NCBI GenBank assembly: GCA_938015355.1
Contig: CALLPS010000114.1
Coordinates: 1-34,221 of the forward strand
Source of the DNA: an uncultured Pleurocapsa sp.
GTDB taxonomy: Bacteria > Cyanobacteriota > Cyanobacteriia > Cyanobacteriales > Xenococcaceae
DNA length: 34,221 bases
Direction of reading: 5' to 3'
This document shows, in pieces, positions 27,055-34,221 of this stretch. The notes under the pieces were generated by a model. It had not been told where the DNA came from. It ran no database searches and saw only the letters and a list, made by a program, of their open reading frames with translations. The position numbers and the translations under genes were made by a program. The number at the start of each line of letters is the position of its first letter. Position 1 is the stretch's first letter.

Positions 27055-29337
27055 TCAAGTTTCTGTTGCAATTTGAATTACTTGCATTAAATCTTCAACA
27101 CGACAATGTTTAGCAGGAAGTAAACAAGGATAAACTTTTAAGCCTTCAATTTGATTTGCTGCTTCTGTGGTTTTGGTGTCTAAGGTGATTAAAGGTAACG
27201 CAGCCAAATATTCAGACTCTTGGAGCGATCGCAAGTATTGAGCGGGATTAACTATCTGGTAACTATCTAAAACAATTACGTCCAGTTGCCAGATACGAGC
27301 TAGAGTATGAGCTTGCTCCAGACTATCTGCTTCAATAATGCGGTGTTGATAATTTACCTGCTGCTCGTTATCATCTGACCAGCTTTTGAGATCGAAATTA
27401 GAACTATTGTCGTGATTATTGTCAGGAATAGTAACCTCTGATTCAGGATAAAGACAAAGAATCGTCACATTCCGATTATCAGTTTTATTTAAATTGCTCG
27501 GGGTTGTTGTCTCATTATCAGATAATTGATGATGGTCAACCGTTTTCTTGGGTAGCAGTAGGGTGAATTGACCGCAATCTGATGAATAATTACTGGTTAT
27601 ACTCCCCTGAAGAAACTTCGCCAAATATTCCGCAATAATTAAATCTAGTCCCGAATTTGGCAGAGACGAACCTGAGCTTTCTGAAATTGAAGACCAAGCA
27701 CTTGGGTTGATTCGGTTGCTACTGATTGAAATCGCCGTCAATCCTGACAAATTACGAATTTTGATATTAAGATTTTCTAGGGATTCAGAAACCCGAATTG
27801 TCTCCAAAATTAGATGAGAAAGTACTCCAGACAAGATTGATTTATTGGCGATCGCCATCTCACTTCCCAATTCTATATGCAACTTGATCCCAGCGGCGGC
27901 AACTACCAAGTCAGGGACTATTTCTCCGTCAAAAGACCGATAGGTGCGGCTCAAGCTTTTGTGCTCTGAGGATTGGTCAGAATTGGCGGAAATATTTGGT
28001 TTAACTTTAGCTAAAGCCTGTTGATAAAGTTGTCGACACAAAAACTCCAAATTAATTAATTCTGGCTCTAATAGCTCTTCAGTAGCTAAACTAGTTAGTT
28101 TTAATAGATTTTCGACAATATCCACCATTTTTTGTCCACTGCTATGGATTAGCTTTACATAACGAGCCTGTCGCTGATTTAGTTGACCTAGTTTTTGTTC
28201 TTGCAGCAGACTGGATAAGCCGACAATACCTGTCAGAGGGGATTTAAGTTCATGGCTCACCGTTGCTAGTAATCTACTAGTGACTGTTTCGGAAATCTGA
28301 GATGAAGAAGTTTCTTCGGAGTCTGAAGGGTCTTTAAAAGCGGCTTTAGTGCCTAAGACCAACCAATATGGGGTGTTCTTTGTAGAAAACCTGGGTTCAG
28401 CAACCAACGGGAATTTAAGATAATTCCAATCTGCTGTCCGTTCTATTTCTATGGCATGAGATGAATCGTTCTCATTCAACTTTTCTGGTGTCAAATTTTG
28501 GTTTGGAGAAGATGACACGGCATTTGTTAGAGATCTTTCAGGGTCAGAGTCTAAGCTACAGATCTTCGATATAAGACTAGACACAGATATAGGATCGTTA
28601 TGGTGCTGTTCATGATGATCTTTATGATCGGGTTGTATGGGCGATCTCTGTTGTCCTCTTTCCCCCGTCCCCTGCTGAATAGTCGTCTGACTCACTGTTG
28701 CTGGGGAACAACTATTCTCCGTGATTAACTGTTGCCAACACTTATTCTGATAAAGATCTTCCCCTGCCACCGTTTTTATTTTTAAAGGTAAAGCGATCGC
28801 GTCAATTAAATTACGGAGGGAAGTGAGAGAATTTGAGCCTTCGAGAGTGTTGCTAGATAGATCTTTAGATTCATGTTTAGATTCATGGGCTAGATGGTTA
28901 ATTACTTTAATTTTATCTAGTCTTCCCTGTAGCTCTCCTAACTCATTAACAATTAAACATTCGCTTTGATTATTAAGTACCGAAGCGTATTGTAAATGAT
29001 TCAAAAATTCATCAATTTTCGTATCTGCTTGATAAACCATCGCTGGTTTAATTAATGAATCAAAATTTTGAGTCGTTACATGGGCAATATTTTGCTGAGA
29101 GGGGATCTGACGTGGATGGCTCGCTAATACCATTTGTTTTCCCAACCATATTTCTGCAATCAGGGAGAGCAAATCCTCTGCATTGATTATGCCCCAACCC
29201 CCACAGCGTTGGGGAATTGCCAATATTTTACAGTTTAAATGCTGAAAAATATTCAGGACACTCCCTAAATCTGCCTCTGGTTGACAAATCGGAATTGGAT
29301 AGACAAAATCTTTAAGAGAAGTATAATTACTAACCAT
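27055..29337 (-). CDS. Atypical sensor histidine kinase: CBS pair, PAS-like, HisKA, degenerate ATPase, pseudo-receiver
   Basis: The frame opens at ATG 29385, but the ATG at 29335-29337 (MVSNYTSLKDFV) is preferred, giving 760 residues. In the longer numbering, two CBS-like motifs cover about 22-170, a PAS-like region interrupted by a Gln/His/Ser-rich linker covers about 190-355, and HisKA has an intact His378 (SHELKSPL). The catalytic ATPase domain (about 490-615) is degenerate. The N-box Asn aligns with Glu528 (LILETIRVS), no DxG box is visible, and the lid region keeps one glycine (NSGLDLII). The C-terminal receiver-like domain (about 635-775) retains an Asp (VIVLD, 707) but lacks the acidic pair and the Lys. 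It is divergent from kaiA across about 0.9 kb, so a clock connection is possible but unproven. Confidence 0.85.
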   Translation of the reverse strand: MVSNYTSLKDFVYPIPICQPEADLGSVLNIFQHLNCKILAIPQRCGGWGIINAEDLLSLIAEIWLGKQMVLASHPRQIPSQQNIAHVTTQNFDSLIKPAMVYQADTKIDEFLNHLQYASVLNNQSECLIVNELGELQGRLDKIKVINHLAHESKHESKDLSSNTLEGSNSLTSLRNLIDAIALPLKIKTVAGEDLYQNKCWQQLITENSCSPATVSQTTIQQGTGERGQQRSPIQPDHKDHHEQHHNDPISVSSLISKICSLDSDPERSLTNAVSSSPNQNLTPEKLNENDSSHAIEIERTADWNYLKFPLVAEPRFSTKNTPYWLVLGTKAAFKDPSDSEETSSSQISETVTSRLLATVSHELKSPLTGIVGLSSLLQEQKLGQLNQRQARYVKLIHSSGQKMVDIVENLLKLTSLATEELLEPELINLEFLCRQLYQQALAKVKPNISANSDQSSEHKSLSRTYRSFDGEIVPDLVVAAAGIKLHIELGSEMAIANKSILSGVLSHLILETIRVSESLENLNIKIRNLSGLTAISISSNRINPSAWSSISESSGSSLPNSGLDLIIAEYLAKFLQGSITSNYSSDCGQFTLLLPKKTVDHHQLSDNETTTPSNLNKTDNRNVTILCLYPESEVTIPDNNHDNSSNFDLKSWSDDNEQQVNYQHRIIEADSLEQAHTLARIWQLDVIVLDSYQIVNPAQYLRSLQESEYLAALPLITLDTKTTEAANQIEGLKVYPCLLPAKHCRVEDLMQVIQIATET

Positions 29338-29385
29338 GATTGTCGAGTTCTTGTCCCTGAGATCAATATACCCAAAATCAAACAT

Positions 29386-30268
29386 AATGATTCTGGGGTA
29401 TACCGCTGAAAAATTTTCAATTAATCTTTGAAACCAGAAATTAAGAGCTTAATTTTTGGCTGCTAATCCTGAACTTTAGGCTTAATTTTACCTGGCTTAA
29501 GTTGCTGCAATATAGATAATACTTAAGTTTAATAATTATTAATTACCAACTATAAATTATCAAGTAAACGGCAGGATAAACTTTAGAATACCATCATGTC
29601 AGCTCTTAAGTAAGATCATAATTTCGGACAATTTAATATATATCTAAACTAATAAAAAATAAATATCCCTCAGAGATCTCTTCTTACTTGTTCTTACTAA
29701 TGAAGGGAAAATGACAAAGCTTGCTCTAACTTCAAATTTTTTCAATAAGTACTTTCGTCACCGAAATAATTCTTAATCTAACTTTTGATGACCAACCACA
29801 AAATGAGCATGACACAATAATATTGTCAACAATTAACTAATGGATATCTAAAATCTCTTATTCTCTCACTCTATGTTCTTCACCCTAAATAATTGCTAAC
29901 CTCATTTGATTTAATGACTATAAGCCTAAGATCCTTATTCTCTATAGAATACCGAACTCTTGGGGATGAGAAACTCAAACCAATTAAAATTTAATATTAA
30001 CAATATAAATATATTTCACAAGTAAAATAAGTTTAATTTAAGTTATATTTTGTTAAAATCCGCAAAATGACTCAATAAATGTTAACTTTTTATTAATAAA
30101 GACTCTTTAACAGTTTGGTCTAGGATGTCACTAAATCTTAAGCTAGGGAAGCAATCTATTCTTGCACAATAACCCGTGCAGTTGATGCTGTTTATCTTTA
30201 TTGAGATTTTGAAGCCAATATTTGTCCCCTAAGGACAGAGGCAGCCTCAACATATAACCCACTCAGCA
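29386..30268. other. Long AT-rich region upstream of kaiA
   Basis: This 883-bp region separates the histidine kinase gene from kaiA and should contain both promoters. It is strongly AT-rich. Visible elements are a 21-codon ORF with a GAAGGG just upstream (29711-29776), TGCAC/GTGCA arms near 30163-30181, a GTCC/GGAC dyad near 30224-30236, and a GAGGC-A-GCCTC dyad (30238-30248) 20 bp before the kaiA start. I see no tRNA or recognisable riboswitch. Confidence 0.5.
30238..30248 (+). promoter_or_regulatory. Small dyad just upstream of kaiA
   Basis: GAGGC (30238-30242) and GCCTC (30244-30248) are inverted around one base, 20 bp before the kaiA ATG. In RNA the one-base loop is too tight for the full stem, so a DNA-binding site or chance is as likely as a hairpin. 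The kaiA start has no clear Shine-Dalgarno. Confidence 0.25.
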
Positions 30269-31213
30269 ATGTCAGATTATCAAGATTCCCCTTTAAGTAG
30301 AGAAGCTACTCCGACTAAATTGTATATCTGCTTATTTTCCACTCAACAGCAGCTATCTAATTCAGTAATCAAACTATTAAATCGCGATCGCTACGAGTTT
30401 AAGTGTCTTAGTCTGGTGGAAGAGCTGATTGATTTTGTGGTAAAAAATCACGGGGGAATAGATTGCTTAATTCTATTGGGAGACTTCCAGTCAACCTCAG
30501 TCATAAAACAACTGAGACAATCAGAAATTTTGCTGCCTACGGTAATAGTGCAAAGTGATGAGCATATAAATACTCTGAGCACAACCAAAGCAGACTATGG
30601 CAAAATTTTAGCAGAGACAGCCGCCAACACTTTTTATCATCAGGCTGAGCTGCGACTATATTTTCCTCAGCTTGCGGAACTTAACTCCTATATTAACCTC
30701 GCAATTACTAAGTTTATTAGTCTTGCTCATAGTTCAAAAACTAAGCAGCATTCGCCACAAGTAAGAAAATCTCTAATTGCCCAGCAGCGTCGATTAACAG
30801 AAAAGCTCAAAGAGAGATTAAGTTATCGGGGAATTTACTATAAGCGCAATTATGATGCTTTTTACATTAACTTAACTTCCGAGGAACAAGAAAAACTTCA
30901 TTATAGATTAAGCCTCGTTTACCGCCAGATTTTGCTTGACTACTTTGACAATGACTCTCAGATAAACAAGTTAATTGATGAATTTGTTGATCAAGCTTTT
31001 TTTGCTGATATTTCTACTTCCCAGATTTTGGAAATACATATGGAGCTAATCGATGATTTTTCCTACCAGCTAAAAATCGAAGGTAGGAACGACGATATTC
31101 TACTTGATTACCGTTTACCACTGATTGATGTTATCTCTCATCTATGCGAGATGTATCGCCGTTCAGTTTCTGGACAAGATATCTCTTTAGAAATGCTATT
31201 TACAGTAGAATAA
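30269..31213 (+). CDS. kaiA: Circadian clock protein KaiA
   Basis: Promotes KaiC autophosphorylation by binding its C-terminal tail. It is full length at 314 residues, compared with 284 in Synechococcus elongatus PCC 7942. The pseudo-receiver domain (about 17-150) has no obvious phosphoacceptor, as expected. The C-terminal four-helix KaiA domain (about 183-303) carries the conserved stretch RGIYYKRNYDAFY and DDFSYQLKIEGRNDDILLDYR. The N-terminus has about 15 extra polar residues. It is first of the kaiA-kaiB-kaiC cluster, with 101 bp to kaiB, enough for a separate kaiBC promoter as in other cyanobacteria. Confidence 0.97.
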   Translation: MSDYQDSPLSREATPTKLYICLFSTQQQLSNSVIKLLNRDRYEFKCLSLVEELIDFVVKNHGGIDCLILLGDFQSTSVIKQLRQSEILLPTVIVQSDEHINTLSTTKADYGKILAETAANTFYHQAELRLYFPQLAELNSYINLAITKFISLAHSSKTKQHSPQVRKSLIAQQRRLTEKLKERLSYRGIYYKRNYDAFYINLTSEEQEKLHYRLSLVYRQILLDYFDNDSQINKLIDEFVDQAFFADISTSQILEIHMELIDDFSYQLKIEGRNDDILLDYRLPLIDVISHLCEMYRRSVSGQDISLEMLFTVE

Positions 31214-31314
31214 ATATTCGAGTTTACATTAAATAATTTAAAATAAACTGGTATTTTCTTAAGCAAAATTTTAGATTTATCAACTAATTTAAATTTGATG
31301 AATTACCTTATACT

Positions 31315-31626
31315 ATGGATCAATTTAGAAAGACTTACGTACTAAAATTGTATGTTGCTGGAAATACACCAAATTCAGTCAGAGCGCTGAAAACGCTCAA
31401 AAACATCTTAGAAAAAGACTTTCAGGGAGTATATGCTCTTAAAGTAATTGATGTTTTGAAAAATCCGCAACTAGCTGAAGAAGATAAAATATTGGCAACT
31501 CCAACCTTATCCAAGGTGTTGCCCCCTCCTGTTCGGAAAATTATTGGCGATTTGAGCGATCGCGAGAAAGTATTGATTGGGCTAGATTTGCTCTATGAGG
31601 AAATTCGTGAACAAAGATTATTGTAA
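31315..31626 (+). CDS. kaiB: Circadian clock protein KaiB
   Basis: Fold-switching, thioredoxin-like clock protein that binds the KaiC CI ring at night, sequesters KaiA and recruits output kinases. Its 103 residues are the normal length. The signature [19 protein letters not shown] and [23 protein letters not shown] (the region that refolds), then [13 protein letters not shown], are all present. The acidic C-terminus common in some KaiB proteins is short here (EEIREQRLL). It lies 98 bp ahead of kaiC. Confidence 0.98.
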   Translation: MDQFRKTYVLKLYVAGNTPNSVRALKTLKNILEKDFQGVYALKVIDVLKNPQLAEEDKILATPTLSKVLPPPVRKIIGDLSDREKVLIGLDLLYEEIREQRLL

Positions 31627-31633
31627 AATCGAA

Positions 31634-31661
31634 TTGGCAGTTGGATGTAAAATATTATACT
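31634..31661 (+). promoter_or_regulatory. Possible internal promoter ahead of kaiC
   Basis: TTGGCA (31634-31639) and TATACT (31656-31661) are separated by 16 bp in the kaiB-kaiC gap, resembling a sigma-70 promoter. A 10-bp direct repeat, ctccctactg (31677-31686 and 31707-31716), follows it. No start site is known, so this is a guess from pattern. Confidence 0.3.
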
Positions 31662-31724
31662 GTTACCCGAAATATGCTCCCTACTGCTATAACGTAAGAC
31701 TTGAGACTCCCTACTGTGTATTAG

Positions 31725-33311
31725 ATGAACGAACTAAATCCCCATAATCAGCCACCACAGCAAGAAATAATGACCAAGGGAGTCCGAAAAATCCGTACCA
31801 TGATTGAAGGATTTGATGAAATCACTCATGGCGGCTTACCTATTGGCAGAACCACTTTAGTTAGTGGAACTTCTGGAACAGGAAAAACCCTATTAGCAGT
31901 GCAATTTCTTTATCTGGGGATCGAATTTTTTGATTGCCCAGGAATCTTTGTTACTTTTGAAGAATCTCCCAAAGACATTATAGAAAATGCCTTTAGTTTT
32001 GGCTGGGATTTACAGGGTCTAATTGATCGGGGCAAGCTTTTTATTTTAGATGCTTCCCCTGATCCAGAAGGGCAGGAAGTTGTGGGTAATTTCGATTTAT
32101 CGGCATTAATTGAGCGCATCCAGTACGCAATTCGCAAGTATAAAGCAAAGCTAGTTTCGATTGATTCTGTAACGGCAGTATTCCAGCAATATGATGCCGC
32201 TTCAGTTGTGAGGCGGGAAATTTTTCGCTTGGTGGCTCGTCTCAAGCAATTAGAAGTCACCTCGATCTTGACCACAGAAAGAGTTGAAGAATACGGCGCA
32301 ATCGCCCGTTTTGGAGTTGAGGAGTTTGTTTCCGATAACGTGATTGTGCTGCGTAATGTTCTAGAAGGAGAACGTCGTCGTCGCACCATCGAAATCCTCA
32401 AATTGCGAGGAACCACTCATATGAAAGGAGAATATCCTTTTACCATGACTAATGATGGTATTAATATTTTTCCTTTGGGGGCAATGCGTCTTACTCAGCG
32501 TTCTTCTAATGTTCGTCGCTCTTCGGGAGTTAAAACTCTAGATCGACTCTGTGGAGGAGGTTTCTTCAAAGATTCGATTATTCTAGCTACTGGAGCCACA
32601 GGGACAGGTAAAACTTTGTTGGTGAGTAAATTTCTGGAAGAGGGCTGTCGTCAGGGAGAAAAAGCCGTATTGTTTGCTTATGAAGAGTCTAGAGCACAGC
32701 TATCTCGTAATGCATCTTCTTGGGGGGTAGATTTTGAGGAAATGGAGCGCAAAGGTCTACTCAAACTACTCTGTTGCTACCCTGAATCAGCAGGTTTAGA
32801 AGATCATTTACAAATGATCAAATCGGAGATTACAGACTTTAAACCGTCGCGGATCGCGATCGATTCTCTTTCGGCATTGGCTAGAGGAGTCACGAATAAC
32901 GCTTTTCGTCAGTTTGTGATTGGAGTCACTGGTTATGCCAAACAAGAAGAAATCACAGGCTTTTTTACCAATACAACTGATCAGTTTTTGGGAGCTAATT
33001 CCATTACTGAATCCCACATTTCTACTATTACCGACACCATTATTCTCTTACAATACGTAGAAATTCGCGGGGAGATGTCCCGTGCGATGAACGTTTTCAA
33101 AATGCGTGGTTCTTGGCATGATAAAGGTATTAGAGAATATGTAATTAGTTCCGAAGCACCAGAAATTCCCTTTATTAAAGAATCTTTCCGCAATTACGAA
33201 GGTATAATCAGTGGCTCGCCATCTCGCGTATCCTTCAACGAGAAAAACGAATTATCGAGAATTGCTCGTAACGTAAAAGATATTAATCTCGATTTGAAAG
33301 ATGAAGAATAA
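31725..33311 (+). CDS. kaiC: Circadian clock ATPase/kinase KaiC
   Basis: Central clock protein with duplicated RecA-like domains forming a hexamer. It is 528 residues, compared with 519 in S. elongatus; numbering is shifted by +2 over the aligned region. The CI domain has the Walker A motif GTSGTGKT (48-55) and catalytic Glu79-Glu80. The CII domain has GATGTGKT (290-297) and Glu320-Glu321. The phosphorylation pair is Ser433-Thr434 (SHISTITDT), with Thr428 matching Thr426 of S. elongatus. The C-terminal A-loop and tail that KaiA binds are present (ISGSPSRVSFNEKNELSRIAR). It appears fully functional. It is followed after 3 bp by an acyl-CoA-dehydrogenase-like gene. Confidence 0.99.
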   Translation: MNELNPHNQPPQQEIMTKGVRKIRTMIEGFDEITHGGLPIGRTTLVSGTSGTGKTLLAVQFLYLGIEFFDCPGIFVTFEESPKDIIENAFSFGWDLQGLIDRGKLFILDASPDPEGQEVVGNFDLSALIERIQYAIRKYKAKLVSIDSVTAVFQQYDAASVVRREIFRLVARLKQLEVTSILTTERVEEYGAIARFGVEEFVSDNVIVLRNVLEGERRRRTIEILKLRGTTHMKGEYPFTMTNDGINIFPLGAMRLTQRSSNVRRSSGVKTLDRLCGGGFFKDSIILATGATGTGKTLLVSKFLEEGCRQGEKAVLFAYEESRAQLSRNASSWGVDFEEMERKGLLKLLCCYPESAGLEDHLQMIKSEITDFKPSRIAIDSLSALARGVTNNAFRQFVIGVTGYAKQEEITGFFTNTTDQFLGANSITESHISTITDTIILLQYVEIRGEMSRAMNVFKMRGSWHDKGIREYVISSEAPEIPFIKESFRNYEGIISGSPSRVSFNEKNELSRIARNVKDINLDLKDEE

Positions 33312-33314
33312 GTG

Positions 33315-34221
33315 ATGGAGGATTGGCTTCATACTAATCAGACGATAGAGTCTTGGCTAAAAAAAGAAATAGAACCTTTTGCCAACGAAATAGATCGCTC
33401 TCCCCAAGCTTTGACAAAAGCCTTACAGGGAATGAAGGATCGTTCTTTGCTAGCCTTAAAAGTTCCCCTAGAACTGGGAGGGAAGGGTTTAACAGAATTA
33501 GAATATCATCGTTTGCAAATTAAACTAGCAAGATTTTCTGGTGCTTTAGCTTTTTTGCAAACTCAACATCAAAGTGCTGCAATGATGTTAGCCAATAGTG
33601 AAAATACTTTTCTCCAGCAAGATTGCCTACCTCATATGGGGACAGGAAAAATATTAATTGGAGTTGGTTTTTCTCATTTGCGTCGCCAGGGAATACCAAT
33701 GGTATCGGCTAGAAAAATAACTCAAGGTTATGAGATAACTGGGGAAGTACCTTGGATTACTGGATATAGTTTCTTTAGTAATTTTGTTTTGGGCGCAACT
33801 TTAGCAGACGGTAAAGAGCTTTATGGCATATTACCTTTGCAAAACCAACTTCAAGATCGACGGGGTAGCATAAGTATAAGTCCACCAATGGATTTGATGG
33901 CGATCTCTTCTACTAATACTGTTAGTGCTAAAATCGAGCGATGGTACTTAGATAATTCCCAGATAATTAGTATTAAGCCAAGAGGATCGATTCACCAAAG
34001 TAGTCGGCGTAATGTTCTCAATCACGGATGGTATGCTATCGGCTGTGCCTATGCTGCTTTGGAGATTTTATCAACTTTAGCAGAAAAGAAACAGCTAGAC
34101 TTTGTACACGAATCTTGGCACACTCTTAATTTAGCAGTAAAACAATCCGAAAAACGAGCGATCGAGCTAACTTCCCAAAAGACAACATCCTACGAGCAAA
34201 AGCTTCAACTTCGTAGCGATG
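33315..34221 (+). CDS. Acyl-CoA dehydrogenase-like protein, partial (3' end outside window)
   Basis: An open frame runs from ATG 33315-33317 to the window end, 302 codons without a stop; a GTG one codon earlier is an alternative start. The N-terminal half is helical, with LKVPLELGGKGLTELEY (about 49-65), the pattern of the acyl-CoA dehydrogenase N-domain. LARFSGALAFLQTQHQ follows. The middle beta domain has ITGEVPWITGYSFFSNFVLGA, where the family normally has a KxWITN motif. The C-terminal helices begin at about residue 230 (NHGWYAIGCAYAALEIL). It is likely a flavoprotein with altered substrate or function, since cyanobacteria generally lack a full beta-oxidation pathway. The 3-bp gap after kaiC suggests co-transcription with the clock genes. 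Confidence 0.8.
   Translation, partial: MEDWLHTNQTIESWLKKEIEPFANEIDRSPQALTKALQGMKDRSLLALKVPLELGGKGLTELEYHRLQIKLARFSGALAFLQTQHQSAAMMLANSENTFLQQDCLPHMGTGKILIGVGFSHLRRQGIPMVSARKITQGYEITGEVPWITGYSFFSNFVLGATLADGKELYGILPLQNQLQDRRGSISISPPMDLMAISSTNTVSAKIERWYLDNSQIISIKPRGSIHQSSRRNVLNHGWYAIGCAYAALEILSTLAEKKQLDFVHESWHTLNLAVKQSEKRAIELTSQKTTSYEQKLQLRSD

Noticed and set aside
31910-32416. 168-codon ORF antisense to kaiC
   Set aside because: It overlaps a complete and highly conserved kaiC on the other strand; the Arg/Ser-rich translation is a typical shadow.

Overview
This is a chromosomal stretch of a cyanobacterium. The octamer GCGATCGC (HIP1) recurs across the window (for example 1739-1746, 2481-2488, 5126-5133). 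It carries a complete kaiA-kaiB-kaiC clock cluster, a BicA-type bicarbonate transporter, a cyanobacterial-type IspH, a DUF3143 protein and heptamer tandem repeats of the kind common in these genomes. The DNA is AT-rich and Shine-Dalgarno sites are weak. A colonial or Pleurocapsales/Chroococcales-like lineage is plausible, but this is a guess from style and not a phylogeny.

Layout. 1-1.8 kb: two genes I do not recognise, flanked by repeats. 1.8-6.2 kb: hpnA (hopanoid-type epimerase) facing a minus-strand group of ispH, a membrane-anchored TIM-barrel glycosidase-like protein and a methyltransferase. 6.4-8.2 kb: a DUF3143 gene, then aroH and sppA on the minus strand. 8.5-14.1 kb: a diguanylate cyclase tightly followed by cbiD, then guaA; between cbiD and guaA lie a GNAT gene and two extra copies of the cbiD 3' end. 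14.1-18.6 kb: a MITE-like repeat, a large Ser/Thr kinase fused to VIT and VWA domains with a PEP-CTERM-like tail, and a coiled-coil orphan. 18.8-27 kb: plsX-fabH, dacB, bicA and recG. 27-34.2 kb: an atypical histidine kinase diverging from kaiABC, with an acyl-CoA-dehydrogenase-like gene starting 3 bp after kaiC and running off the end.

How the parts fit. Most genes are core housekeeping: isoprenoid (ispH), aromatic amino acid (aroH), cobalamin (cbiD), purine (guaA), fatty acid and phospholipid initiation (plsX, fabH), cell wall (dacB), carbon concentration (bicA) and DNA repair (recG). Regulation is represented by the Kai oscillator and three multidomain signalling proteins. Two of these carry receiver-like domains lacking key residues, and one has a catalytic ATPase domain missing its hallmark residues.

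The most unusual features are the triplicated cbiD tail around the GNAT gene (possible fossil attachment sites), the kinase-VIT-VWA-PEP-CTERM fusion, and the degenerate kinase and acyl-CoA-dehydrogenase-like genes flanking the clock cluster. I saw no tRNA, rRNA, CRISPR array, complete insertion sequence or phage module.
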